NCBI GenBank assembly: GCA_003290165.1
Contig: QNQO01006264.1
Coordinates: 409,762-473,761, forward strand
DNA from: Berberis thunbergii
Lineage: Eukaryota; Streptophyta; Magnoliopsida; Ranunculales; Berberidaceae
DNA length: 64,000 nucleotides
Direction: 5' to 3'
Numbering within the stretch: position 1 is the stretch's first letter; every line of letters begins with the position of its first letter. The notes below the pieces were generated by a model. It worked only from the letters and a program-made list of their open reading frames with translations, was not told the origin of the DNA and searched no databases. Shown here piece after piece: positions 25,191 to 37,880 of the stretch. The translations under genes and the position numbers were made by a program.

Positions 25191-28100
25191 CAAATGACTT
25201 TTTATAACACTGATTTCTTTAACTATAGAAGATAATATTGCATATATTATATGTAAAACATCCAAATGATCCAAAACTAGATATTAATCATGTCATAAAC
25301 ATACGAACTACCATCACGATTTGAATACAATACGATAAAAATATTATCTCAATGACAACATTGTTCTAAAAAATACTACAATATATCTCAATGAAAATTG
25401 ATTTCTTCACTCCCACCATTACATGAACTTGCCATAAAGTTGTTGGGCAACGATACCAATGCTTTGTTTAAATCTTCTCCATAGCCACCCATACCATACT
25501 CAGTCTTTCATTCGTTTGGGTAAAAAGTATAAAAAAAGCATCAATGAAGAATAGAAGTTTGAAGGGAAGACGTTCCAACAAATCTCCACCCCTAGAAACA
25601 ATATAAGCCTATAAAAGTCAAAGAGAATAAATCAACTGGATATTTAGATAAAATAAATAAATAAAAACCAAAAACGAAAAGTACAACTCTAAGGTATCAC
25701 AAAGAACTTGATTGATGAGCAGTTTACCGCACAAAGGTGTGAAAAGGGGTTTTCCAAAGAAGGAACGGTAAGTTGTGAAAATACCTGCACCAGAATCAAT
25801 CATGTTAGAACTAAGGCATAATTTCGAAATAGCCTAACCCCAACTGTTATGGTTTTTGACCAAACACTTCTTGAATATAACATCTTTGGCTAGAAGTTAG
25901 AGATATAAGTTGGGAGTGCAGATATTGGTATTTTGGTTGCATTCGAAGAGTTTACCATGAATAGAATTGATAATGGAAAGACCTTGAGCATACAATTCCA
26001 ATGAAGTATCCAACAAACATGGTAGTTGCAATATCTAATTTCAATTCAAGCATTATTTAGTCTAAAACAAAGAAAATAAAGAAAAAACAGCAAGCAAAAT
26101 AAAGAGTAGAACTCATACATTAGAATATTCAAACTTACGTTCTTTGCTGAGAATTTGATGGGATGTATTTTGAGAAGTTGACTGATTAAGTGAGAACGAA
26201 CTTGAAACGACATATTTCAGTTTCGTAGCAGAAATTCTAGAGCGCATGAAATTGAGAAGCCCCCCCCTCATGTCTGTAATACATCATTTTCTGTGAGCAC
26301 ATAGTTACACTGATACAGACAAAGGAGCATTAACAGAAAAAAAAAAAACTTTTACAAATGGAGCAAACAGTTCTAACCTTGTGACACAGAATAAATAATC
26401 TAAGATAGTCCATTCAGTCCACTCCATTCTAAGAAAATAAGGGATATGAAAGCCAAACAAATGTACTTTTGGCAACATAAACCATAAAAAAAATTAGTGG
26501 TCATCCTTTTTTGTCATTCTCTTAGGTAGCGTCTGGTAGTGCTTTGGTAACAAAAACCATAATTTGAAGATTTTGATCCGAGGATTTACTTCAGATTTTG
26601 AAGATCCAATAAAAAAAATCTGATCTAGTGTTGCTCGTTAGGTTATTTGTTATACTAGACAAACCTAACTCGTAATCTACCGTACAGAAATGATGAAAGG
26701 GTTTTAATTTGTTCACATTTTAGGCATCATGACTCAATGTTGATGCCAAATCTAACCCCAGAGATATATGAATCTGGCTAAATTTTACCTGATATGACCT
26801 TATTTAAAATCTTATTACTAATTTCTTGGAATACGCATGCTTCGTACCAAAAAAACTTCTAATTTTCTTGCATCAAAAGAACTACATACATATAACTGGG
26901 GAGAACCTAATTGACACATGAAACTAAAGAAGTCGTACCCGCCAAAACTTGGTGCCTACGAAAATTTCTCTTATTTGCAGTGTTAGTAACAACTATGATA
27001 AAAGTACACACAATATTCACCTGCACTAATGCTGAACATGCTAATGCTGATATCAATCCAATAATGCTCATACCCTATATGAGAAAAGCAAATTTTTCCA
27101 TAAATGTAAGTGATTTCAAAAACTACATCCAAGGAAGGATATATCTGAAAAATATCCATTAACAGAATCGCCTGTACCTTTAACATGAGAAGCAACAACA
27201 AAGGAGCATAAAAGAGCACATTAATTTTTATTGACACTGCCACACTGTATGAAGAAAGAAGTAAAATAAACTACAGCTGGTGCAGTGTAACTATGTTACA
27301 AAGGATTCAACTACTACATGAAAACAATCAAACCCAAATGCCATCTTCTGTAAAGAAGTAGTGGTAATGCAGCATGGAGGATTGTCATAGCAAAACAATC
27401 ATTGAAGAGGCGAAGAACGAAAATGGAATGGACTCTTTTAGACAGACAAAGCAAAGAAATAGCCCACCATGGGACCTGCAACACATTTCAAAAATAGCAT
27501 AGACCAATAGAAGAGTGAGGGAAGCTTAGATATTGAAATCCTCGTGTTTAAAGGAGAAAACTGCAGAAGACCCAATGGATATTATCTGACCTCCCACAAT
27601 TTATTACAATAATGTAAAAAATGCAACAAAAGAGAAAAGGAAAATAATGTTTCATGTACTTAGAGGATAAAGTAGCATAATACCTACTTAGAGGATAAAG
27701 CACTGAGTTTCAAAGAAACTAGCTGCATGAGGATATGAGATATTTTACTAGACAGAAAATTTCAGCAGGTTTATGCTAAAATCAACTGTATGGATTAAAT
27801 TTCACAATGCAATATAGACATTTAGAACGGGATAGCCATAAGCAGGTGTTTTCTTACCACATCAGCCTTTATGTAGATGAATACTATGATACCTAGATTC
27901 ATGACATAATCTTCACATAGATGCCACCATCTGTTTAAACTACCAAAATGTGATCTAATAAGCAACTAAAATTTTCAATCATTTGTAGAACCGCAATTAC
28001 TTATACCCAAGCTCAACTATGAAAATTGTATATTCATTCTATGCTATAAATTTGAGCGGTAAACTACTTAACACCTAAGCTAGAAACAGCTTAAGACCTT

Positions 28101-28940
28101 ACTCCAATGTGCCATTAAACCAAATTACATTTTCTTACAAGATCAACGGCAACAAAATATCTTATTGATTATGTCAACTAATTACCTAAGCCTGGGTACA
28201 CTGCTCCTCCAGTAATGTACTAAATGGCAGAGTAGACATATAGAAAACCAGCTGGATATACTAGAGGTCCTGTATCCCCTTTCAAATTACTGTAATCTCT
28301 CTCTCCTTCAAGAAACCCAGTTAACTGTTTCTCATCCAAACCATTAGAAATCAATCCCAAATAAGCCAAATTAAACACAAAAACTGATAAATTAAATTAT
28401 ATTTCCAAAACTTATGATGCTCTTAATCCTAATACTGGATATGGCAAGTGTTGGCAAAAGAATAGTGATGGATCTTGTGCACAAGCTCAAAGTGAAACAA
28501 ATATTTGAAAAAAACAATAAGTATTTATCTTCTAGGATTTTACTTTTCTTGTATTTATTTTTATTTTTTGATTGGATACAAATATTTGATAATTATTTAT
28601 ATCTAGTGTGTACTAATGTTCCAGATAATGGAAAGAGTTGATAAGCATTGGATCAAAGAAGGCATGTCACTGTGAACTCATGAAGATGATGCTGAAATAA
28701 ATGATAAATGTTGGTTGATGTTGATTAAGTATTTAAATCTAGTTGAAAAATGAAAACTTGAAGAATCTATGTTATGAATCAAGCAGCACAAGGTATTACT
28801 TAGTAGCGCCTCACACCATGTCTCAACATCTAAAAACGTTGCACAGAATGATGAACTAGTACAATTCATAAATAGTCAGCATGAATGTTCATAAATAGTT
28901 AGCATGCAATAACAAATAATGGCAAAGAAAATCCAGGTAA
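25190..28940. other. Interior of CACTA-1, mostly unassigned
   Basis: AT-rich intron-like DNA. Apart from the exon-like segment at 26139-26271 I recognise no coding segment. The open frames at 26911-27162, 26983-27243 and 28414-28641 have no family resemblance and no splice context. The downstream exons of histidinol dehydrogenase are not visible here. Confidence 0.4.
26139..26271 (-). other. Exon-like segment, possible captured organelle-targeting start exon
   Basis: On minus, an ATG at 26271 opens a 133-base stretch ending at a good splice donor (AAC|GTAAGT, 26139). It encodes MRGGLLNFMRSRISATKLKY and then a serine-, glutamine- and threonine-rich run. It is rich in R, S and hydroxylated residues and lacks acidic residues until the end, as mitochondrial or plastid presequences often are. 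It has the same orientation as the captured gene upstream. I do not recognise the protein. Confidence 0.3.
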
Positions 28941-28948
28941 AACAATAC

Positions 28949-31177
28949 CTTAGGGCTGGACGTGGTTCCCCAAGCCATGGCTGAAATGGCCTGCACAAAA
29001 AATTTGATTAAACACCATAATAGCTGATTAACCTACAATTCATAAATAGATCTTCAAAGTTTAGACCTGCGCTCCCCCAACTTTAAGGATATGAGTCACG
29101 CCAGCTTTTTTGGCACAATATAGCACCTCCTGTAAGGAAGTAATTATTAACTTGTAAAAGGCATAACTAGTGTCATGGTCAACTTTTTGACAGGGCACAA
29201 GAGTGTACCTTGCAGATTCCCCCATCCGAACTAGGAGGTGTTGCAAGAACGACAGTTTTGCACCCAGCAATTTGTGCAGGTTAGTGTAGAGAATAAAGAC
29301 ATTGTCAACCAAATAGTGTCACATGAACATCAATATTCATGTTTAATATTATATAATATGTCGAGGAACCAACACAAAAATGAAAGTAAGAGAGAATCTG
29401 GTCAGATACCACTGAAAACATCAAGGTTGTTGAAGGTAACACTGCTATTTCTCTTGGAACGTAAATACCAACTAAACCAATACACCTAGTCACCCGTTTG
29501 CATCTAACACCCTGATCAAATTTAAGCACATGCCATATCACAGATCTCGCATTCAAGCACAGGATTACTTATTAAAAAAATCCTATGCAATCAACACCCA
29601 CACTAATCCGTTAACAGAGAATAAGTGACTAATCGTTACTTACTTTCATGTTTTCAACAGCTTTCTCAGCGTTCTTTTGGGCCATATGGAATGCACATAT
29701 GTTGTCATATGCTACATCAAATGCTTTCCTCATAGCTCGATCAACCTGCATTTATGCCAAAGAAGACAATATAGCAAGAATTAACATAGACAGGCATTAC
29801 CAAACCTTCTTTCTGTTATTCCAGTAAAAGCTTTAATTTCTAGAGGTAAAACAATGACTTCAATGATCGTAAAAAGGAAATACATTGAACAAACTTCCAT
29901 CAATAATTAGAGATCAGTAAATCTACAGTATGTGAAAGAGGCTTGATTGACATAAGTTTCTCACTAAATAAGGTGAAAGTTTCACACAGAGGAAAGAGTG
30001 AAAAGGTATTATTTGGTTTCGTGAAGATAATATGAGCATAATTTCACATCTAATAGCTCTCTGATTGGAATAAGTCAACTCTAATGTTTGAAATCATACT
30101 TGACTTGAAATAAATCTTATCTCTGGATCTGAAAGATCAACAACTTGCTCAACTATTTTATCTAGTTTAACTTTGTCAAATTTCGCAGTATAACTATATA
30201 AATTAACAGAATTTTCAGTCTTTGTCTTCTAACTTTGTACAACTAAATAAAACTTATTCACGATATCAAGCAAAGAAACACAATATAGAAGAGAAAGATG
30301 TAAAAGAACAAACTCGACAACTGCAACATCGCCTCTACTGCGGACATCATCAACAATTGGTTGTACCTAAACCAGTGTTGTTTGCATCAACCATAAGGTG
30401 ACAGACGGTTAAGGTAAAAAGGAAAGAAAGTTCTACTTCAAAAGAGTAGGATGCTCACCGTTCCAAAAATGGAAGAAAAATCAATACGAGGACGAGTCTT
30501 GAGGCTATCAACCTCAACCTTAGTCAATTATGAGAGTATAAGATTTCATTGAGCAACTAATAATATTTCTCTTTGAACCTACAACATTGGCCAAACAAAG
30601 GACATAGAATAACAAATTACATAAAAAGAAAAAGAAATAATCTAAAGTTTATTATTGCCAATGTCAGAATCCTTAACAAGGACATAAAATATGAGGCCAC
30701 CCAAGCGAAGAAAAAGTAAAGCAGACACTATCATTGGTTTGCAAGGAAACTAGGATTGTCATGGGCAATATCAACGAGATGATCAAATTTGAAAAACATT
30801 TTTCAGTCATAACTCACAACAGGAGTGAGCTAGTGGATTGCTGTAAACAGGATTTTGCATTTTGTAGTAATAGCAAGTTCGTAGTTGCAAGTATGTCGAG
30901 AAATAATTCAACTTGGGTTCGATAATTTCTGATTCTCTAATCTAAAATATTATAAATTTCGTCAATAAGACATAAATCACTTTCTTCATACACATAATGC
31001 ATTAACAATATCTTGTTAAGTTACAATTTTATTCATAAGATTACCTGCAACAGAGCAAGCACCAGACCCCCACTGGAGATTCACGTATTTTTTCACAGTG
31101 AACGACTTCGAATGTGGGACAAATTTCGTACCAACTAAGCGGTTGCTCCGGTTATAGAAAACACTCTGAATGTCCAT
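28949..31177 (-). pseudogene. Captured histidinol dehydrogenase fragment (nine exons, truncated)
   Basis: Histidinol dehydrogenase makes the last two oxidations of histidine synthesis in plastids. Exons on minus: 31177-31045 (ATG and transit-peptide-like start MDIQSVFYNRSNRL), 30518-30459 (LKTRPRIDFSSIFGT), 30366 to about 30314 (VDDVRSRGDVAVVE), about 30190-30106, 29745-29644 ([13 protein letters not shown]), 29511-29410 ([19 protein letters not shown]), about 29270-29209 ([19 protein letters not shown]), 29129-29067 (EVLYCAKKAGVTHILK) and 28990-28949 (AISAMAWGTTSSPK). Introns are retained, so capture was from genomic DNA. The C-terminal half with the zinc and histidine ligands is missing. 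The acceptor before the 29270 exon reads AA instead of AG and the donor after 30314 is altered. A 5' UTR donor may lie near 31543. It is not a functional gene. Confidence 0.88.
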
Positions 31178-32104
31178 CCACAACCTTCCATCAAAACCAA
31201 ATTATATACATCGAGAGAAGACATCAGCATTGACAATCTACCACACACACAGAAAACTCTGAATTCCAAAGTCTAATGTTGTCAAGATCGTCTTTTTATT
31301 ATCTATTTCAAACTACAAAATGAGAAGAAAAAAAAAAAGGTCTGCAAAATAGGACATTTGACACATTGTAAAACAGTGGGGTTTTGCATTCCTGTCTAGA
31401 TAAACAAAGGGTCTTAAAAAAAAATATGATCTTTAACATTTCTAGTTAAGTTATAAAGCCCTAAAGTGTACCAAAATTCTTAAATAAAAGTATGGGGAGG
31501 AAAAAAAAGTAGAGAGAAATTGGGGATTTGAGAGAAAGAAAGTACCTTTTCGTTCTGATTGAGAACTAATTGGAGATTGAGAAGATGGAAAAGAAGAGTG
31601 AGTGATTGTTGTTATGAAAGCAAAGCAAAGCAAGAGAGAGTGAGTGTGTTGAGAACCAGAGTCCTGAAACTTGAAACGGAGAGGGAGAACACGGCGAGAA
31701 GTAGAGCACGTTGGAGAGGGAGAGCACAGCGAAACAGGTAGTCGGAGACGGGGTTGACAACTAGAGGGATAGCAGATCGGAAAGGGAGAGCAGAACGGAG
31801 AGGGAGAGGGAGATGGAGAGGGAGATGAGAACAGATTGGAGAGGGAGACAGAGAGGGAATAGGGAACTTTGGCCTTTCCTTTTTTCCTTTGTTTCCTTCT
31901 TTCTTTTGTTTTCCTTTTTTTTTTCGATCAAGCGAGCACTTTGGCGCCCTGTGAAATAGATCTCCCGCCTAGCCCACTTTTGATAGCATTTTAGCAATGT
32001 GATGAAAGGAGTTCAAATTGAACAAATTTGGGATTTTACATAGAACTAAGCACAAAAATGCTAATGTCATATGCTATTAATGAGCAATTGTGGTGTAGTG
32101 AGTT

Positions 32105-32420
32105 CGTCAATAACACTCGTTTCTTTCGTGGTTCTCCTACTTCAACTGGTAGTTGAATCATTCCTAGCGGACGACATTGTTCCCTGTTGAAACCCACCAT
32201 TGGTTGATCGCTAGGTGAGAGCATCTAATTAGTTAATCGCATCCTTCGGAATGTCTTTAGGTATAGGAGGTTGGCTAAACTATCCATGTTGACTAGCACT
32301 GTCTTGATTTCTTACCTGACTATCAGAATCGAAATAACTAAGGCATCATTGTGCGGGAAGTTAACCCCATATTCGTCTTCATTGGAGAAGGTCAGAGTCC
32401 TTTGCATTGTTTTTGTGCAA
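32105..32420 (-). pseudogene. Degenerate aspartic protease of element Y
   Basis: On minus, frames include NFPHNDALVISILIV, then the active-site region with VLVNMDSLANLLYL (family VDTGSSANIL, so the catalytic aspartate and glycine are lost), then MVGFNREQCRPLGMIQLPVE. It is cut by CACTA-1 at 32100; the rest of the protease-RT linker continues at 24786. It joins gag (32732-33193) after an internal loss of the gag core. Confidence 0.7.
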
Positions 32421-32731
32421 TGTGCTGACAACTATTGGTATATAATATTTGCTCATAAGTCTCTGACTATTCGCTTCTGGGATCGGTTGGATTGCTCATT
32501 TTCTCTAGCTACACCATCCAAGATGTATATTAGCTCCTTTGGTTGTTTTTCTGATGTGATTATTTTGCCTTCGAGCTCTCAGCTTAAAAAATTCTCCCAG
32601 TCGTTCTTATCTGACATGGCGTTCGATCCCGTCCCTCAAGCTGTGACAATCTTCGAGATCATGTCTGTAGTCATCCTGGAAGGAACAATATTTGATTTGG
32701 TTCTGTCTTTATGGATATCTTATTTTTGTGG

Positions 32732-33193
32732 CTACCTGACGCCTTCCCATTCTATTATAGCTTTAAGGACCTCGCCTCGACTTGTTATTAAGGTCGCGAA
32801 TGATTTCTCTGCCGGTCGTTCACGTTTTGGCTTTTTCAGTTGTAGCCTTCCAAACTTTCGTAGGCTGAATTCAGGAATGTCATTGGTCCAATGTCTCTTA
32901 AGCTGGGTACTTTCTTCTCGAGGCTTGTTGCCCTCCATGTTTTGAGCGAGTCTGTTCGCCATTTTAATCATGTGGTTCATCTGAGTCACGAGCATCTCCA
33001 CACGAGGGTCCAAGGAGATTCCCCATGATGTCAGAGATGTCTGAATCATTATATGTTGAGGCACCCTTCTTTCCAGTGCGGTTGGTTCAACGGTTGTCGC
33101 TGGGTTGATATCATGAGACATGTCGCATCGGCCATCACCAAATTGAGGGTTTGTAAAACATTCCATTCGCGTTGATATATTTTTTTTTATCAT
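32732..33193 (-). pseudogene. Truncated gag of element Y
   Basis: An open frame of 153 codons on minus. It contains SLDPRVEMLVTQMNHMIKMA, matching the N-terminal gag region of elements A and X (DPRxxxLxxQM). The capsid core seen in the other two elements (the FYDGTTD region) is missing; the frame passes into unrelated sequence and then into protease. It lies just inside LTR Y and its primer-binding site. Confidence 0.7.
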
Positions 33194-33278
33194 TAATCAG
33201 ATTTCGGTGAGTTTTGTCATCGTGGATCTTTTTTTCAGAAAGGAAACTTGTCGTTCCCCGCGGATGATGCCAAACTAA

Positions 33279-33811
33279 TGCGTCCAAACATCCTCCTGTG
33301 AGTTTGACCTGCAAAATAAATGTTAGATTGCCAAAGACCATTTTTTTGGTGACCGAAGGCACTCCGATGCTTAAGTCAGCAACTCTGTTTGAAGAATGAA
33401 GTAAAACTGGACAAAACTCAGTTAAAGTTGCATACTTTTGTCAAATGTTTCCATTACCTTTTATAATGGTCACAGTTTATTATCTGTGTGACGTAAGCAT
33501 GTGAGGCGCAACAGAAGAATACATTTCTCGTAACAGTCTCCTCTTTTATAGACATGCGTCTGTGGAGGCGTAACTACCTCAACGACTCTTTTCTTGTGCA
33601 ACGTTCCTCTTCTTTATGAGAGAACTCGTGCGGACCTGGATTTGGGCTTTGATTACGTATTCTTTTAATGGTCCCTGTTTGGGATTTTATGATTGGTTTT
33701 GCCTTCTTGGTTTTTACGAGTTGGCCCAGTAGATGGAATGCCAAATCCTCGTGATGGATGTCTTCTGCCACGTATATGGTTACGATGTCGGTCTATTTTG
33801 ATGTATCATCA
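33279..33811 (-). mobile_element. LTR Y, 5' LTR of element Y
   Basis: On minus it starts TGATGATACATCAAAATAGA and ends GGACGCA. TTAG and a primer-binding-like TTTGGCATCATCCGCGGGG (33275-33257) follow. It is homologous to the LTRs of element X and fragment Z: TCTATAAAAGAGGAGACTG with a TATA-like box, GACTTAAGCATCGGAGTGCC. Its sequence is clearly different from LTR A', which lies at the other end of the same minus-strand region. Confidence 0.8.
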
Positions 33812-33834
33812 ATTATTATTATTATTATTATTGA
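33812..33834. repeat. (ATT)n between two LTRs
   Basis: About seven ATT units separate the outer end of LTR Y from the outer end of LTR X. A longer ATT run flanks the far LTR of X at 40838-40862. Element X therefore appears to have inserted into a trinucleotide repeat, or the repeat expanded from the insertion site. Confidence 0.8.
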
Positions 33835-34734
33835 TGCGTCAAAAATCGTCCTCCTGTGCGTTTGACCTGCAAATAGATGTTAGATTGCCAAAGACCACTT
33901 TTTTGGTGGCCGAATGCACTCGGATGCTTAAGTCAGCAACTTTGTTTGAAGAAGGAAGAAAATCTGGACAAAACTCAGTAAAAGTTGAATACCTGCGTCG
34001 AATGTTCCCTTTTGCTTTTATCATGGTCGTGTTTAATTCTCTGTGTGAGTTAAGTATGTGAGGCGTAATGGAATGAGATGTTTCTCGTAACAGTCTCTTC
34101 CTTGATGGAGATGCGTCCGTGGAGGCGTAACTCCCTTCATGACTCTTTTTGGTGCAACGTTCCCCTTTTTTATGAAAAACTCGTGCCGGGCCTGGATTTG
34201 GGCTTTGATTCGTTCGGGCATGGATTCGGGCTTTGATTATATCTTCTTATAGTGGGCCTTATCTGGCCCTCTTAGGTTGGCTTGGTTCTTTTTGGGTTTT
34301 ATGAGCTGGCCCAGTGGATGGGATGTTGTATCCTCACGATGGACTTTTTTGCCACGTGTATGGCCGTGATGATCGGTCTATTTTGATGTATCATCAGCTA
34401 CTCCCCCTTTAGGTAGTGGGTATTCTGATGTGGTCACTAACTTCGTGACAATTTACCTTTCAATTCAATCATTGCTTTGTATTTAATGTTATTAGTAACT
34501 TTTTACTTGTTTGTGTCTCGATTTTTTGCTTGCCCGTTCGTTTTCGCGCACATTTTTGGTATTTCACGTAGCCATCATATCTCACACGATGTCCCATGAG
34601 CAGTCCCTTCATTGCTCGGCTCTATAAAAGGGGATGCGACGAATATGTTTTCATTCTTTACGCTGTCTTTGAAATTTGGGTTTGTTTCTTCTTTCGCCTT
34701 CTTCGTTTTCTTTGCTCCTATGTTCCTTAACGAT

Positions 34735-36772
34735 GTTTGTTGGTGATAAACTAAGCAGTAAGTTGCTAACTATTTGTGAGGCTCATTTTTCTCCATGAAA
34801 GCTTATCAGGCGACGCTGGACAATCTTCGTTCTGATTGCAATCTATCGCCCGACCTCGAGATTATTCTGCCTAGATGGGATGACAGTCCTTGTAATCTAA
34901 GGCCTAGATACATCGCACTATATTCATGCATGTTTGCTTTCGGCTTTCAGTTCTCAGTTCCATAGTTGTTATTTTAGTATTTGAACTTTTTGGGTATTCC
35001 TCCTGCCCAAATGGGTCCTAATGGTTGGAGAGTAATGGTTTCTTCTTACGCGAGGTCTATTTTGTTCGACATTCCTTTAACTGTGAGGGTTTTGCATTCA
35101 GTGGTTGGTTTGCTGGTGAGCATGGATATCTGCTTCCTCCCTTCTCTTGTCTCTTTGGAGAAGCTTAACGATTCCGTAATTGGTCAAGATCTTAGTTTTA
35201 TGCTTCTGTGAACTCTGCCTACTTCCAAGTGCGAGGTCGTCTGATTTTTTGATCATTTCGAGTTCCCAATAGATGGAAGAATATTCATTTAACCATTGAA
35301 GAGCAAATGATTAGTGACCGATTTTTGGAGCTTCACCGGTCTCCTATGGAGGCATTTCTTTCTGAGGACATCCTGGAGTGTAGTGGCTTGTATACTATGA
35401 ATGAAGAAGAGAGTCTTGTTTACTGAGTCTCGTGCTAAGGATATTGCTGCTCGTGCTGGCTTTAGTAATACTAGCATTGATTGGGAGTGAGCTCGGACAA
35501 ACATGTTACGGAGCTCGATGCTTCTGTTAATGTCATAGTTCAATCTTCCGAAAAAGGAAGCTTGCGAGGTGCACTAGCTAGTTCGTCGAGGCGATTGCTG
35601 ATAGATCTTGGTCGAGTTCCAAGGAAGAAACAACTTCTACTCGTGGTTCTACTCGGATTGCATCCCGTTATAATCTTGTTCGGGATGTTACGGAGGCTAC
35701 CTCTCACCCAAGTCCTTCCTTTGAAGATGTTGTAAAAGGGGATCACAAATCTCTTGATAAGGCTGAGGAACTGAAGCTAGCGTTGGAGAGGAGCAAGAAA
35801 GAGACTACTCGTCCATTGGGCGATAATGAAAAGAGACTTCTTTCTACCTATGGTGTCTCGGATGTTACTGAGTTGTCCAATGATGATACCCTGGCTATCA
35901 ACGACAAAATGTTTTTAGTGGTTGAGCAGTCTAAAAATGTTGGTGGCGGTCAGAGTTTCGAGGTTCACTCTCCTCCTCCTTCTATTGACGTCAGCGAAGT
36001 GGCTGGGTTCTTAGTTTCTTCTCATGTTCGTCAGGATTCTCCTGCTCCTGTCGTTACTGCTAGTCCTCCTACCACGATTGCTCTCGGCGGGAGGGTAAAA
36101 GCAATTTTTTGTTGGCACTGCTATTCCTTCCATCCTTCAGGCTATTGGGGGTGGTTCTTCAACGCTTCTGAATCCTCGTGTTCATCATCCACTGGTTGGT
36201 TGGATTGAGCCCCACCCAAAAGATATCTGTATCAATTCGGATGACAAGTTTTGTTGGTTCACCCGATTTGATGTGCAAGATGGTACACACAGGTTGATAA
36301 ATGAGAGGCACATGCGATTAGTGGAAAGGCCTTTGATCCATGTGATCACCTTGATCATGATCTTGAGTAGATAATGGACGAGAATCATCTCGCCTTTGTA
36401 GGGGTGATGGGCTCGGTCCATCGAGCTGGTCGTGATCAAGTGGCTTCTTTGGAGAGGAGGTTGGTGGCATTGTTGTTGGTGTTTTCTCACATTCTTTCCC
36501 AATTTGACATGTTGAGAGCGCAATGCGCAGAGTCAGAGAAAGCTGCAAAGGCTGTTCAAATTTTGTTGATTGAGGTGGAAAGTATACAGGATAAATCTGC
36601 TGGTGAGCTTGAGTCTCTGAAAGCCAAGTTGGATGGGGTTCATGCTCGTCTACGTGACGTGGAAAAAAAGTTATCTACTGAGAAGGCAGCTTGTGATGAA
36701 ATTGAACAATCTGTTATTTGTGATATCGCTGAGAAACAAGTGGAACAGTTGACTACTGCTCGACGAGGTTAA
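34735..36772 (+). pseudogene. Antisense gene of element X (copy 2)
   Basis: Same position and orientation as copy 1: opposite to gag, just inside the 3' LTR. The N-terminal region includes RYIALYSCMFAFGFQF, FLGIPPAQMGPNGWRVMVSS and SLEKLNDSVIG, corresponding to the QLxPNGxR region of copy 1. The middle (35783-36208) is charged and then proline/serine-rich. The C-terminal open frame at 36374-36772 is a coiled coil (leucine and alanine heptads with many E and K). Stops and frameshifts divide it. A TATA-like TCTATAAAAGG at 34620-34630 lies upstream in the right orientation, a possible promoter. Confidence 0.6.
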
Positions 36773-37049
36773 GATAGATACTTTGTTATTACTTTCCCTT
36801 TTTTATGCGTGTTTCTGTAGTTTTTCTTGTCGACTTGTAGTGTGTTTCCCATTCATTTTCAATTCAATTGTAGTTGTCTTGAATTTTACTTCGAATTCTT
36901 TTATAGCTGCTTTCGCGTCTTGTCTCATCATTCATATAGGGATGGGTCAATGTTACCATTGCAAAAAAGTTTACTTTTGCCTTGTTGGTTTGGTTGATCT
37001 GTAGTTCCTCGAATCACGTCAATTCGTTCCTTTATTTTTGACTTCGTTG

Positions 37050-37880
37050 ATTCAATGTATCAGTCGATTCAAAGTTTTTAATATTAAGTTGACTCGTTTG
37101 TTCAATTCTTACTTTGTTAACTCGACGTCTCAGTCGACTGGAAGTTTTTGTGTTAAGTTGACTCGTTTGTTCAACTTTTACTTCATTAACTTGACGTCTC
37201 AGTTGACTCGAAGTTTTTGTTTTAAGCTAACTCGTTCGTTCAACTTTTACTCGTTAACTCAACGTCTCAGTTGACTCGAAGTTTTTGTGTTAAGTTGACT
37301 CGTCTGTCCAATTTTCCTTTCGTTAACTCAACGTCTTAGTCGACTCAATGTTTTTGTGTTAAGTTAACTCATTCATTCAACTTTCACTTCGTTAACTCGA
37401 CGTCTCGGTCAACTCAAAGTTTTTGTGTTAACTCATTTGTTCAACTTTTACTTCGTTAACTCAACATCTCATTCGACTCGAAGATTTTGTTTTAAGTTGA
37501 ATCGTTCATTCGACTTTTACTTTGTTAACTCGACGTCTCAGTCGACTCGAAGTTTTCATGTTAAGTTAACTCGTTCATTCGACTTTCACTTCGTTAACTC
37601 AACGTCTCAGTCGACTCGAAGCTTTTGTGTTAAGTTAACTCGTTCAATCAACTTTTACTTCGTTAACTCGACGTCTCAGTCGACTCGAAGTTTTTGTGTT
37701 AAGTTAACTTATTCGTTCAACTTTTACTTCGTTAACTGGACGACTCAGTCGACTAGAAGTTTTTATGTTAAGTTAACTCGTTTGTTCAACTTTTACTTCG
37801 TTAACTCAACATTTTAGTTGATTCGAAGTTTTTGTATTAAGTTGACTCGTTCGTTCAACTTTTACTTCATGGTTGATCAA
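37050..37880. repeat. 69-base tandem repeat, about 12 copies
   Basis: Consensus elements are CGAAGTTTTTGTGTTAAGTT, CTCGTTCGTTCAACTTTTAC and TTCGTTAACTCGACGTCTCA. The unit of 69 bases is a multiple of three, so long open frames arise (37038-37274 and 37425-37817) that repeat a 23-residue unit. I treat these frames as a by-product. A decayed array of the same unit lies at 57640-58440. Confidence 0.9.

Larger units (their letters stand above)
24790..32100 (-). mobile_element. CACTA-1: Pack-type CACTA transposon with histidinol dehydrogenase exons
   Basis: Ends are CACTACACCACAA in inverted orientation, with 24 of the first 28 bases matching between ends. They are flanked by the 3-base duplication AGT (24787-24789 and 32101-32103). 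Length is 7311 bases. I see no transposase. The interior carries nine exons of a host gene on minus and a further exon-like piece. The 24.8-25.2 kb end is dense in subterminal repeats. The 32.1 kb end has few, followed by a TTTGGCGC box (31940-31947). It interrupts element Y between protease and RT. Confidence 0.9.

Noticed and set aside
32271..32945. 224-codon plus-strand frame as a gene
   Set aside because: It is the shadow of the protease and gag of element Y on minus, whose motifs are recognisable.
37038..37817. Open frames with a repeated 23-residue unit as a repeat protein gene
   Set aside because: The frames follow from a 69-base minisatellite, lack a good start context and lie in the non-coding part of a retrotransposon.
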